A stretch of 49,316 bases of DNA from JAKQIM01 sp964633225 (lineage in GTDB: Bacteria; Chloroflexota; Anaerolineae; Anaerolineales; UBA4823), in assembly GCA_964633225.1 (NCBI GenBank), contig CAZWFQ010000025.1:1-49316 (forward strand). Reading direction: 5' to 3'. Positions 8,381 to 16,222 of this stretch are shown here, piece after piece (within the stretch, counting starts at the first letter, position 1; each line of letters opens with the position of its first letter). The notes under the pieces are model-generated. The model saw only the letters and a program-made list of their open reading frames with translations, had not been told where the DNA came from and did no database searches. A program made the position numbers and the translations under genes.

Positions 8381-9616
8381 ATGGAAACTTTGTGGGATCG
8401 TCGTTATGCTCAACGCACACAACGGATGGCAAGTTCAGTAATTCGCGAGCTGCTAAAACTGACAGAGCAACCTGATATCATTTCGTTTGCGGGCGGGCTG
8501 CCTTCACCGGATGTGTTCCCGGTGGATGATTTTAAGGCGGCGTGCGACCGGGTGCTGAGCACTTCAGGCAAGCAGGCCTTGCAGTACAGCACTACCGAGG
8601 GTTACCAGCCGCTGCGCGAGATGATCGCACGTCACAGCGTACGTTACGGCATCAATATCGGTCCAGATAATGTGCTGATCACTTCGGGCTCTCAGCAGGC
8701 CTTAGACCTGATCGGGAAGGTATTCATCAACCCGGGCGACCATATCTTGACTGAGGCGCCGACTTACCTGGGTGCGCTGCAAGCCTGGAATGCTTACGGG
8801 GCTGAGTACGTGACGGTGCCGTTGGACGATGACGGGATGAATACGGATGAATTGGAGAAGGTGCTGCGCAATGGGCCGAAATTCATCTATGCTCTGCCGA
8901 ACTTCCATAATCCGGCTGGTGTAACGATGAGCCTCGAACGGCGGCGGCGGTTGGTTGAGTTGGCAGACCGCTACGGCGTGCCGATCATTGAGGATGATCC
9001 GTATGGACAACTGCGTTATGAAGGGGAGCATTTGCCATCCCTCGTGACCCTAGACAGCCAATTCCGCGAAGAATCGGGCGGAAATTACCGTGGCAATGTG
9101 ATCTACCTGAGCACTTTCTCGAAGATCCTGGCGCCGGGCTTGCGCCTGGCATGGGTCATTGCGCCGCAAGAGGTAATCCGCAAGCTGGTGCAGGCCAAGC
9201 AGGGGGCAGACTTGAACACGGCGGTCTTCACCCAGATGGTGACGCATGAGGTAAGCCGGGGAGGTTTCTTAGACCGGCATATCTGGCTTATCCGGCGCAT
9301 TTACGGTGAGCGGCGCAACATTATGTTAGAGGCGATGGAAAAATACTTCCCCTCGCAGGTAAGCTGGACCCACCCGAAGGGCGGCTTATTCTTGTGGGGG
9401 ACCATGCCTGAGGGTTGGGATTCTGCTCAGGTGATGAAGGTGGCGGTGGAGAAGAAACGGGTGGCATTTGTGCCAGGGGCTTCGTTCTTCCCGTTGGGAG
9501 GGGGGCACAACACGATGCGCCTGAACTTCTCGAATGCTTCGGATGATAATATCCGGTTAGGCATTCAGAGATTGGGAGAGATCTTGCACGAGCTGGTGGA
9601 GACGACCCAGAAGTAA
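8381..9616 (+). CDS. PLP-dependent class I/II aminotransferase (2-aminoadipate transaminase-like)
   Basis: The 411-residue enzyme has a fold-type I aminotransferase layout: ISFAGGLPSPDVFP at the N-terminus, LQYSTTEGYQPLRE, the LPNFHNPAG motif with the cofactor-contacting Asn, IIEDDPYGQLRY with the pyridine-binding Asp, the PLP lysine in STFSKILAPGLRLAW (Lys248), and MRLNFSN near the C-terminus. The sequence resembles the LysN/2-aminoadipate and broad-specificity aromatic/branched-chain group, but the substrate is not certain. It lacks the GntR domain of MocR regulators. A GGAG ribosome binding site lies upstream of the ATG. It follows the SHMT-GcvT gene by 61 bases and probably shares its transcript. 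Confidence 0.87.
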   Translation: METLWDRRYAQRTQRMASSVIRELLKLTEQPDIISFAGGLPSPDVFPVDDFKAACDRVLSTSGKQALQYSTTEGYQPLREMIARHSVRYGINIGPDNVLITSGSQQALDLIGKVFINPGDHILTEAPTYLGALQAWNAYGAEYVTVPLDDDGMNTDELEKVLRNGPKFIYALPNFHNPAGVTMSLERRRRLVELADRYGVPIIEDDPYGQLRYEGEHLPSLVTLDSQFREESGGNYRGNVIYLSTFSKILAPGLRLAWVIAPQEVIRKLVQAKQGADLNTAVFTQMVTHEVSRGGFLDRHIWLIRRIYGERRNIMLEAMEKYFPSQVSWTHPKGGLFLWGTMPEGWDSAQVMKVAVEKKRVAFVPGASFFPLGGGHNTMRLNFSNASDDNIRLGIQRLGEILHELVETTQK

Positions 9617-9625
9617 GCGGTATAT

Positions 9626-9671
9626 CCAGAAATAAAAAAGTGGCGCAGCTGCGCCACTTTTTTATTTCTGG
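9626..9671. terminator. Bidirectional terminator, perfect 46-base palindrome
   Basis: A GC-rich core (GTGGCGCAG/CTGCGCCAC) is flanked by an A run on the left and a T run on the right, and the match extends to 23 bases per arm without a mismatch. It sits between the converging aminotransferase and FKBP genes and should stop transcription from both sides. Confidence 0.9.
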
Positions 9672-9680
9672 GGTATTCGA

Positions 9681-10247
9681 TTAGGGGCTGGTGATGTTCA
9701 GCAGATTGACTTCGAAGGTGAGGGTGGCGTTGGGAGGAATCGCGCCGCTGCGGCCGGCTTCGCCATAGGCGAGCTCGGGCGGGATGATGAGCCGGCGGGT
9801 GCCGCCGACCTGCATGCCGGCAACGCCTTCGTCCCAGCCGTCAATCACACTGCCGGTACCCAGGGTGAATTCGAATGGGGTGTCGCGCTGGATGGATGAA
9901 TCGAACTGGGTGCCGTCTTCAAGCCAGCCGGTGTAATGCACGCTGACGATGTCGCCGGGCTTGGCGGCTGGGCCTTCGCCCAGCACCATATCCTGGTACT
10001 GTAAGCCGGTGGCGGTGGTGATCATTTCACCGGTTTCAACACTGGCGGTGGCGACGGCATCTTCGGCCTGGTTGAACAATTGGTCCCTGAAGGCAAGCAG
10101 CAGAATGGCGGCGAGGATGAGGACGAGAAGGCCGCCGATGATGATGCGCTGGCGCATCAGTTTGGAGGCGCGGGCGGCGCGGCGCTGCTCGCGCAGGGTG
10201 GGTTTGGATATTTTACTGGACATGGACTTGAGGTTTTCTTTGGTCAT
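9681..10247 (-). CDS. Membrane-anchored FKBP-type peptidyl-prolyl isomerase
   Basis: A basic N-terminus is followed by one transmembrane helix (about residues 35-53, IIIGGLLVLILAAILLLAF), a short spacer, and an FKBP domain (about 78-187). The FKBP motifs are VSVHYTGWLEDGTQFDSS, VIDGWDEGVAGMQVGG and LIIPPELAYGEAGRSGAIPPNATLTFEV. It should catalyse proline isomerisation on the outer face of the membrane, assisting folding of exported proteins. GGAG about 9 bases before the ATG supports this start. It begins 15 bases after the stop of the nucleoside kinase gene and is likely co-transcribed with it. Confidence 0.92.
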   Translation of the reverse strand: MTKENLKSMSSKISKPTLREQRRAARASKLMRQRIIIGGLLVLILAAILLLAFRDQLFNQAEDAVATASVETGEMITTATGLQYQDMVLGEGPAAKPGDIVSVHYTGWLEDGTQFDSSIQRDTPFEFTLGTGSVIDGWDEGVAGMQVGGTRRLIIPPELAYGEAGRSGAIPPNATLTFEVNLLNITSP

Positions 10248-10261
10248 TGGTTTCTACTCCG

Positions 10262-12013
10262 CTAGGATGGGTTCGATTTCCAGACTTTGAATTCTTTGAG
10301 GCTTGAGCCGCCGATAAATTCGCGCAGAATTGAGTTGTCAGGCAGGAGCTCAGTGGTGATGGGTTCGAACCATTCGAGCAAGGCCAGGAGGCGCTTGGCT
10401 TCGATATGTTCGGGGGTGGCGAAGGGCACCTGGCGCAAAAGGGGTTCAGCCAGGGGTTTGAGGGCCGAAAGTTCGTAGGCCAGGGCAGAGTTGAACATCA
10501 CGTCGGCATTTTCTTGGTAAGGGAAGATGTTGCGCTTTTCGCCGCGGCGAACCGATTCCCAACGTTGGATAGTGTCACGGGCGGTATAGCCGCGCTCACG
10601 GGCATCGCGGACGATGCGCCGGATGAGGCGGGTGTCGGTGGTGGAGATGCGGTTGTGGCGATCGAGGTTCAACTGCGTGAGCGCAGAGGCGTATAGGCGG
10701 AAGGTGTGTTCGATGGGAAAATCAGGCAGCAGAGCCGGGTTCAGCCCGTGAATGCCTTCGAGGATGATAACCTGCCCCGGTTGGAGCTGGATTTCTTCGC
10801 CGGGTTCGGCACGACCCTTCTTAAAGTCGAAATGGGGCATGCGGACCATCTGGCCTTCTACAAGCAGGCGTAGATCGTGGGCCATTTGGCGGGTATTCAT
10901 GGCGCTGAGCGATTCGAAATCGGGCTTGCCCTCTTCATCCAGGGGGGTGTGCTCGCGGTCGATGAAGTAATTATCCATCTCAAGGGGATAGGGGGAGATG
11001 CCTTGAGAAAGTAATTGAATGGTCAGCCGCTTGGAGAGGGTGGTTTTGCCACTGGAGGATGGTCCGGCGATGAGAATGATGCGCACCTGGTTGGGAGAAC
11101 CAGGCTGGCAGCGGGTGGTGATGTGAGAGGCAATGTCGGCGACATGCTGTTCGTGGAGGGCTTCGGAGACCAGGATGACCTCGTTGATGCGCCCGGCCTG
11201 GATGGCATCATTGAGCGCGCCCACGCTGGCGATTCCCAGGCGGTTGAGCCATTGCCCGTAGAGCTTGAAAGTGGCTAGCAGCTTGGGGTACTCGGGCATG
11301 GGGAGCAGGCGGGTGGGGTTGTGGCGGCGAGGAAAACGCAGGGTGAAGCCGCCGTTAACCAGCTCCAGGTTGAACCAGCGCAAGTAACCGGTGGATGGCA
11401 CCATGTAGCCGTGGTAATAATCTTGGTGGTCGTTGATGCGGTAGAGGGTGAGGTAATCCTTCTGGCGGTGGGCCAGTAAGCGGGCTTTGTCGTCATAGCC
11501 CTTGGCTTGGAAGTAAGCAATGGCTTCAGAGATGGCGGCTTCGCGCTTTAAGAAGGGCAGATCAGCAGTAACCAGGGAGCGCATGTGGGTTTCGAGGCGA
11601 TCCAGCTCCTCGGCGTTGAGCGGAGGCCGCTGCTTGACCTCACAGTAGTAGCCGCCGGAAGAGATCGAATGATCGACCGTCAGTACGGCATCGGGGAATA
11701 ATTCTTCGAAGGCGGCATCGAGCAGGAATGTGAGACAGCGGCGGTAGATGAGCATGCCATCGGGCTCGCCCATGGTGACCGGCCGGACGCGCGATTCCAT
11801 TTTGATGGGATAGGTCAGCTCGCGCAGTTCGCCATTGACCACGGCCCCAACAATGGGGCTGGCTTCGCTGTCTTCGGTTTGTTGAAGGACTTTTAGGAAT
11901 TCACCCACCGCAGCCCCGCGCGGCCCAGAGATAACTCTGTCATCGGGGAGGTGGATTTCAACTGTGGGACTTTGAGAGATGATTGTAAAATTGTTTGGAT
12001 TAAGGGTATTCAT
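10262..12013 (-). CDS. Nucleoside (uridine) kinase with N-terminal TGS/SAD-like domains
   Basis: The 583-residue protein has a threonyl-tRNA-synthetase-like N-terminal half (TGS-like about 15-85; SAD-like about 95-230 with VDHSISSGGYYCEV) and a C-terminal P-loop kinase of the uridine kinase/phosphoribulokinase family. Walker A is AGPSSSGKT at about 317-324. DNYFIDREHTPLDEEGKPDFES is the nucleoside-binding region (shown here as family evidence), and LILEGIH-type sequence (VIILEGIHGLNP) follows. Proteins of this build are annotated as nucleoside kinases in Firmicutes and Chloroflexota; the role of the synthetase-like part is unknown. The tRNA-synthetase catalytic core is absent, so it is not a synthetase. 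Length is typical for this architecture. Confidence 0.87.
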   Translation of the reverse strand: MNTLNPNNFTIISQSPTVEIHLPDDRVISGPRGAAVGEFLKVLQQTEDSEASPIVGAVVNGELRELTYPIKMESRVRPVTMGEPDGMLIYRRCLTFLLDAAFEELFPDAVLTVDHSISSGGYYCEVKQRPPLNAEELDRLETHMRSLVTADLPFLKREAAISEAIAYFQAKGYDDKARLLAHRQKDYLTLYRINDHQDYYHGYMVPSTGYLRWFNLELVNGGFTLRFPRRHNPTRLLPMPEYPKLLATFKLYGQWLNRLGIASVGALNDAIQAGRINEVILVSEALHEQHVADIASHITTRCQPGSPNQVRIILIAGPSSSGKTTLSKRLTIQLLSQGISPYPLEMDNYFIDREHTPLDEEGKPDFESLSAMNTRQMAHDLRLLVEGQMVRMPHFDFKKGRAEPGEEIQLQPGQVIILEGIHGLNPALLPDFPIEHTFRLYASALTQLNLDRHNRISTTDTRLIRRIVRDARERGYTARDTIQRWESVRRGEKRNIFPYQENADVMFNSALAYELSALKPLAEPLLRQVPFATPEHIEAKRLLALLEWFEPITTELLPDNSILREFIGGSSLKEFKVWKSNPS

Positions 12014-12086
12014 TTGATCTTGATGAGCCTTGGTGAATTAGATTTCAAGCCCCTATTGTAACACAAGGCCTGAAGTTCCGAGAATG

Positions 12087-12120
12087 AGAGTGAGGCGGTG
12101 CCGGGGCATCGCCTCACTCT
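12087..12120 (-). terminator. Stem-loop between gcvPB and the nucleoside kinase gene
   Basis: AGAGTGAGGCG pairs with CGCCTCACTCT, and the inner TGCC/GGCA extends the stem. Read on the minus strand it follows gcvPB but has no long U tract, so it may be a weak terminator or a 3'-end stabiliser. Confidence 0.5.
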
Positions 12121-12148
12121 TGTATTTGGGAGTATTTCAGGGTGCGTG

Positions 12149-13621
12149 TTACTCTCGGTCTAGGGCCGAGACACCGCAGCAGAGGACTAACTCTTTGGCG
12201 GCTTTGACCTCATCGACGCGCCCGATGAGGGTGTCGTGGGGGGCATCTTTAAGCAACTGCGGGTTGGTATGGGCCTCTTCGGCGATCTTGAGCATGGCAT
12301 CGGCGAAGGCATCCAGGGTTTCTTTGCTCTCGGTTTCGGTGGGCTCGATCATCAGGGCCTCGTGAACGATGAGCGGGAAATAATTGGTTGGCGGATGGAA
12401 TTTGTAATCCATCAGGCGCTTGGCGATATCCAGGGCATGGACATCGGGCACTTCGGGCCAGCGGCCTTCAAGGACAAATTCGTGCATGCAGACGCGATCG
12501 TAGGGGAGGTGGTAGGTATCTCTAAGGCGAGAAAGCAGGTAGTTGGCATTGAGCACAGCCATCTCGGCGATCTGGCGCAGGCCCTGGGGCCCGTGCATAA
12601 CCAGGTAGGTGTAAGCGCGCACTGCCATGCCAAAGTGGCCGTGGAAGGACTTGACGCGCCCAATGCTCTTGGGCGGCTGGACCAGGCCGTAGAGGGGCGG
12701 GGTATCTTCATCGCCCATGTCGATCACGTCAACAATCGGGCCGGGCAAGAAATCGACCAGCTTTTCGACAACACCCACCGGGCCAGAGCCAGGGCCACCG
12801 CCACCGTGCGGGGTGGAGAAGGTTTTGTGCAGGTTGTAGTGCAGCACGTCGATGCCCAAGTCGCCGGGGCGGACAATGCCAAGCAGGGCGTTCATGTTGG
12901 CGCCATCGCCATAGACCAGGCCGCCGGCCTGGTGCACCATACGGATGACTTCTTCTACATGCTCATCGAAGAGCCCCAGGGTATTGGGGTTGGTGAGCAT
13001 CAGGCCAGCCAGCGTGTCGTCGCATTCCAGTTTCAGGGCATCCAGATCCACGTTGCCGCTGGCATCAGATTTTAGCTCGACCACGCGCAGGCCGCTCATG
13101 GCGGACGTGGCGGGGTTGGTGCCGTGGGCAGAGTCGGGGATGAGGATTTTGTCGCGCTTGTGGTCGCCGCGGGAGCGGTGGTAGGCGCGGATGATCATGA
13201 CACCGGTAAGCTCGCCGTGAGCGCCAGCCGCAGGCTGGAGCGTGATGCCGGCAAAACCACCGATTTCTTTGAGCCATTCTTGCAGGTTATACATCAGGAC
13301 AAGGCTGCCCTGCACGGTTTCAACAGGCTGCAGGGGGTGGGCGTAGGCAAAACCGGGCAGGCGGGCGGTCTCTTCATTAACTTTGGGATTGTATTTCATG
13401 GTGCAGGACCCCAAAGGATAGTAGCCGGTATCGATGCTGTAATTTAGCTGCGAGAGACGGGTGTAGTGGCGGATGACTTCCAGCTCTGACATTTCTGGCA
13501 GGGGGAGCTCATCGCGCAGCAAGCTGGCTGGCGGCAGGTCCGATAGGGGGACATCTGGCTCGGGGAAGCGAATGCCCTGGCGGCCAGGAACAGACAAGTT
13601 ACATAACTGTGGTTCACCCAT
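12149..13621 (-). CDS. gcvPB: Glycine dehydrogenase (decarboxylating) subunit 2
   Basis: This 490-residue subunit carries the PLP site of the P protein: NLHKTFSTPHGGGGPG with the Schiff-base lysine at about residue 266, preceded by the HGTNPATSAMSGLRVV and GDGANMNALLG motifs. Together with subunit 1 it decarboxylates glycine and passes the aminomethyl group to the lipoyl arm of H protein. The split P protein, two genes rather than one of about 950 residues, is typical of Gram-positive bacteria, archaea and Chloroflexota. Its start overlaps the end of gcvPA by 8 bases, so the two subunits are probably translationally coupled. Confidence 0.96.
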   Translation of the reverse strand: MGEPQLCNLSVPGRQGIRFPEPDVPLSDLPPASLLRDELPLPEMSELEVIRHYTRLSQLNYSIDTGYYPLGSCTMKYNPKVNEETARLPGFAYAHPLQPVETVQGSLVLMYNLQEWLKEIGGFAGITLQPAAGAHGELTGVMIIRAYHRSRGDHKRDKILIPDSAHGTNPATSAMSGLRVVELKSDASGNVDLDALKLECDDTLAGLMLTNPNTLGLFDEHVEEVIRMVHQAGGLVYGDGANMNALLGIVRPGDLGIDVLHYNLHKTFSTPHGGGGPGSGPVGVVEKLVDFLPGPIVDVIDMGDEDTPPLYGLVQPPKSIGRVKSFHGHFGMAVRAYTYLVMHGPQGLRQIAEMAVLNANYLLSRLRDTYHLPYDRVCMHEFVLEGRWPEVPDVHALDIAKRLMDYKFHPPTNYFPLIVHEALMIEPTETESKETLDAFADAMLKIAEEAHTNPQLLKDAPHDTLIGRVDEVKAAKELVLCCGVSALDRE

Positions 13622-14963
13622 TGGAAACCTCCCGTAAAGCCTCTACCAGCATTTCAATTTCTTCGTGCGAATTCATTTCAGTGACCGCCAGCAACATGTG
13701 GTTGGTGAGGGCGGGATAGTCTTGGCTGAGGTCGTAGCCGCCCAGGATATCATGCTCGAGCAGGTGATCGTTGATTTCGGCCACAGGAATGGGGCACTGG
13801 ATCACAAATTCGTTGAAGAAGGGTGCACTGGACCAAAGCGAGTACTTGGGCAGATCGTGGATGCGAGCTGCGGCGTGGTGGGCTTTGTGGTAGTTCAACT
13901 CGGCGACCTGGTGCAGACCGTTTTTGCCCAGCAGGCTCATATACACTGCTGAGCCGAGGGCCATGAGGCCCTGGTTGGAGCAGATATTGGAAGTGGCTTT
14001 TTCGCGGCGGATATGCTGTTCGCGGGCGGTGAGGGTGAGGACGTAGGCCAGTTGGCCGCGGTTATCTACCGATTCGCCGACCAGGCGCCCAGCCATCTTG
14101 CGGACGAATTCTTTGCGGGTGGCGAAGAGGCCGAGGTAAGGGCCACCATACGACATGGGGATGCCCAGGGGCTGGCCTTCGCCGGTGACAATATCAGCGC
14201 CCATTTGGCCGGGGGTTTTTAACATGCCGAGGGCCATGGGGTTGACGTCCACGCACAGGAGAGCTCCGGCGGCGTGGGCGGCCTCAGCCAGGCTGGTGTA
14301 ATCATAGACGCGCCCGAAGAAGTCGGGGTATTGGACCACCACCAGGGCGGTATCGCCATCAATGAGGGGCAGCAGGGCTTCGGGACCGGCCAGCAGGTCG
14401 CTTTGGGGGGCGTCGCCTACCAATTGGAGCGGGCTGTCTGTGCTGTAGGTGCGCACCGTCTGGCGGTACTGCGGGTGCAAGGCGGGCGAGAGCACGATCT
14501 TGGCACGCTTGCCGCGGAAATTGGCGTAGGCCATGTTGACGGCCTCAGCCACAGCGGTGGCGCCATCGTAATGGGAGGCATTGCTGACATCCATGCCGGT
14601 CAGGGCGGCAACCAGGCTTTGATATTCAAAGATGGCTTGCAGGGTGCCTTGAGAAACCTCAGGTTGGTAAGGGGTATAGGCGGTCAGGAATTCGCCGCGG
14701 CGCAAGACGGCATCGACTGCGGCAGGTACGTAATGGTTGTAGGCGCCTGCTCCTAAGAAGCAGGCCAGGTCACGGGCTGATTCGTTCGCCCATGCCAGGG
14801 TTTGCAGCTCGGCAACAGCTTCCATTTCGCTTTGAGCTGGCGGCAGGTCAAGCTGGGGGAAGCGGTGCTTGGCCGGCACAACCTTGAACAGATCGGCCAG
14901 TTGGTCAACGCCGATGGCACGCAGCATTGCCTCCCGGTCGGCATCGGTATGAGGAGTGAACAT
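13614..14963 (-). CDS. gcvPA: Glycine dehydrogenase (decarboxylating) subunit 1
   Basis: The 449-residue protein is the N-terminal half of the P protein, recognisable by SFLGAGAYNHYVPA-type sequence (here CFLGAGAYNHYVPAAVD), TAYTPYQPEVSQGTLQAIFEYQ, NASHYDGATAVAEA and GEGQPLGIPMSYGGPYLG. It folds like a PLP enzyme but lacks the catalytic lysine, which is in subunit 2. It lies 8 bases downstream of gcvH on the same strand and overlaps gcvPB, forming a compact gcvH-gcvPA-gcvPB operon. Confidence 0.96.
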   Translation of the reverse strand: MFTPHTDADREAMLRAIGVDQLADLFKVVPAKHRFPQLDLPPAQSEMEAVAELQTLAWANESARDLACFLGAGAYNHYVPAAVDAVLRRGEFLTAYTPYQPEVSQGTLQAIFEYQSLVAALTGMDVSNASHYDGATAVAEAVNMAYANFRGKRAKIVLSPALHPQYRQTVRTYSTDSPLQLVGDAPQSDLLAGPEALLPLIDGDTALVVVQYPDFFGRVYDYTSLAEAAHAAGALLCVDVNPMALGMLKTPGQMGADIVTGEGQPLGIPMSYGGPYLGLFATRKEFVRKMAGRLVGESVDNRGQLAYVLTLTAREQHIRREKATSNICSNQGLMALGSAVYMSLLGKNGLHQVAELNYHKAHHAAARIHDLPKYSLWSSAPFFNEFVIQCPIPVAEINDHLLEHDILGGYDLSQDYPALTNHMLLAVTEMNSHEEIEMLVEALREVSNG

Positions 14964-14971
14964 AGGTTTGG

Positions 14972-15364
14972 TTAACCTTGGGATTCGATGTGCGTGCCGT
15001 AGGCAACGGCATCCATCAGCGGCTTGAGCTCGGCAGGATCGCTTAACTCAATTTTGATGATCCAGGCCGATTCATAGGGGCTGCTGTTGATGATTTCGGG
15101 GGAAGCACTGAGGTCTTCGTTGATGGCTATAACTTTGCCGCTGACGGGAGAGTAGACATCGGCGGCGGCTTTGACCGATTCGATGGTGGCGATGGTGTCG
15201 CCTTTCTTGATCTCATCGCCTTCGGCAACCACGATCTCGGCAAAGACGATATCAGAAAGTTGATTTTGGGCGTAATCGGAAATGCCGACCGTACCGGTGT
15301 TGCCTTCAACCAGGACCCATTCATTGCTTTCGGCGAACTTGAAATTGGCGGGGATGTTGCTCAT
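14972..15364 (-). CDS. gcvH: Glycine cleavage system H protein
   Basis: The 130-residue lipoyl carrier has the signature IATIESVKAAADVYSPVSG, with Lys65 as the lipoylation site. It shuttles the aminomethyl group from P protein to T protein, which here is the GcvT half of the fusion encoded on the opposite strand. The frame stays open for 80 codons further upstream, but that part is riboswitch RNA. The correct start is at MSNIPANF, because GGAGGT lies 6 bases before this ATG and the product then has the normal H-protein length. Confidence 0.97.
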   Translation of the reverse strand: MSNIPANFKFAESNEWVLVEGNTGTVGISDYAQNQLSDIVFAEIVVAEGDEIKKGDTIATIESVKAAADVYSPVSGKVIAINEDLSASPEIINSSPYESAWIIKIELSDPAELKPLMDAVAYGTHIESQG

Positions 15365-15381
15365 GGAAATACCTCCTGTGA

Positions 15382-15411
15382 AAAAAAAAGGGTTTGTAGG
15401 ATTTAACAAAC
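15382..15411 (-). terminator. Possible riboswitch-controlled terminator before gcvH
   Basis: On the minus strand GTTTGT and ACAAAC form a short stem, followed by CCC and nine U residues, just upstream of the gcvH ribosome binding site. A second, stronger hairpin (GGCACGCG / CGTGTGCC) lies between it and the second aptamer. This arrangement fits a transcription-terminating expression platform; the switching mechanism is inferred. Confidence 0.5.
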
Positions 15412-15435
15412 GAGAGGCACACGACATAAGCCGCG

Positions 15436-15652
15436 TGCCCCTGTCATGGACCTGAGAGATTCGCGCGGCCGGGTGAGCGGCGGGCGTTTGCCCCATCGGT
15501 GCGGCGGACAGGTAGACTGTCACGCGGCTTTCCAGAGGTGAGCGAGGACAGAGTCCTTTTACCTGAGAGATTCGCCTGGCTTTGCCTTGCAGACAGGTTT
15601 GCACCTTCGGTGCCCGGTTTTGGATGCCGGGTCTCTTCTCTGTGCTCGTAAG
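15436..15652 (-). ncRNA. Tandem glycine riboswitch
   Basis: Two copies of the glycine aptamer core can be read on the minus strand. Aptamer 1 contains GGGCACCGAAGGTGCAAAC and CGAATCTCTCAGGTAAAAGG. Aptamer 2 contains CGCACCGATGGGGCAAACG and CGAATCTCTCAGGTCCATGA. Each ends in the hallmark CTCTCAGG. The tandem aptamers lie directly upstream of gcvH-gcvPA-gcvPB, the classic setting in which glycine turns on its own degradation (established for this RNA class). A promoter lies immediately before aptamer 1. Confidence 0.95.
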
Positions 15653-15663
15653 ATTACGCTATC

Positions 15664-15692
15664 ATTTTAACGGTGAAATATCGAAATAACAA
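15664..15692 (-). promoter_or_regulatory. Promoter of the glycine riboswitch - gcv operon
   Basis: On the minus strand TTGTTA (15692-15687) and TAAAAT (15669-15664) are 17 bases apart, predicting a start near 15657 just ahead of the first aptamer. The -35 overlaps the foot of the hairpin that follows the DUF4870 gene. Confidence 0.6.
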
Positions 15693-15730
15693 GGGTGAAG
15701 CGGTGCCAAAAGCACCGCTTCACCCTTGTT
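15688..15730 (-). terminator. Long perfect hairpin after the DUF4870 gene
   Basis: A 19-bp perfect stem (outer part AACAAGGGTGAAGCGGTGC) closes a CAAAA loop. It is placed as the 3' terminator of the DUF4870 gene and insulates the gcv operon. There is no long U run after it on the minus strand, so it may act partly as an RNA stabiliser. Confidence 0.65.
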
Positions 15731-15765
15731 GGGAAGAAACGGTTATAACCAACCGGAAAGGTTGC

Positions 15766-16080
15766 TTATGCCCAGCCCTGGTTCTTGATGAAATCGGTGA
15801 TGACCGGAACCTGGACCATTTCGCCTTGGTAGGCTTTGTAGGCGAAGAAGAGCATGACCAGCCAGATAATGGCGCCGCAGCCAAACAGCGGCAGGAGGAC
15901 GATGTAGATGATGCCGAGGATCAGCGATTGGACAGCGTGGAACTTGATGAAGGGACGAGATTTCTTATCTTCCATCAACAGCATGATGATGGACACGAGT
16001 GGAGAGAACACGTAGGCCAGGGCTGACCAAAGCTTATCGTCACTGGTGATCTCGGGGGATGGGTTTACAGGTGTTTCCAT
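15766..16080 (-). CDS. DUF4870 small membrane protein
   Basis: This 104-residue protein shows the DUF4870 pattern: a short acidic N-terminus, DDKLWSALAYVFSPLVSII, the conserved KSRPFIKFHAVQSL motif after the first membrane segment, and two further hydrophobic stretches (about 55-72 and 73-85). It is an integral membrane protein of unknown role that is common in Chloroflexota and Firmicutes. GGAGGT precedes the start. A promoter with 18-base spacing (TTGCCT/TACAAT on the minus strand, 16178-16149) lies about 70 bases upstream, so it is probably a single-gene transcript. Confidence 0.85.
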   Translation of the reverse strand: METPVNPSPEITSDDKLWSALAYVFSPLVSIIMLLMEDKKSRPFIKFHAVQSLILGIIYIVLLPLFGCGAIIWLVMLFFAYKAYQGEMVQVPVITDFIKNQGWA

Positions 16081-16148
16081 TTGCGATTACCTCCATGGTT
16101 GGTTTGGATAAATTAGCCGGCATGATAGCCGTACAGCTTACAAGAAAG

Positions 16149-16178
16149 ATTGTACATCAAAAACCGGTGAAAAGGCAA
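16149..16178 (-). promoter_or_regulatory. Promoter of the DUF4870 gene
   Basis: Minus-strand TTGCCT and TACAAT are 18 bases apart and lie in the intergenic region between the MATE gene and DUF4870. This predicts a 5' leader of about 60 bases. Confidence 0.5.
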
Positions 16179-16222
16179 GCTATTTGATGTCCAATTTTTA
16201 TAACCCCAAATAGGCGGTTGGG

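Noticed and set aside
10262..12013. Threonyl-tRNA synthetase, because of the N-terminal TGS/SAD-like sequence
   Set aside because: The catalytic class II core and anticodon domain are absent. The C-terminal half is a uridine-kinase-type P-loop enzyme.
15365..15604. An 80-codon N-terminal extension of GcvH
   Set aside because: It translates the glycine riboswitch, lacks homology to H protein, and GGAGGT points to the internal ATG.
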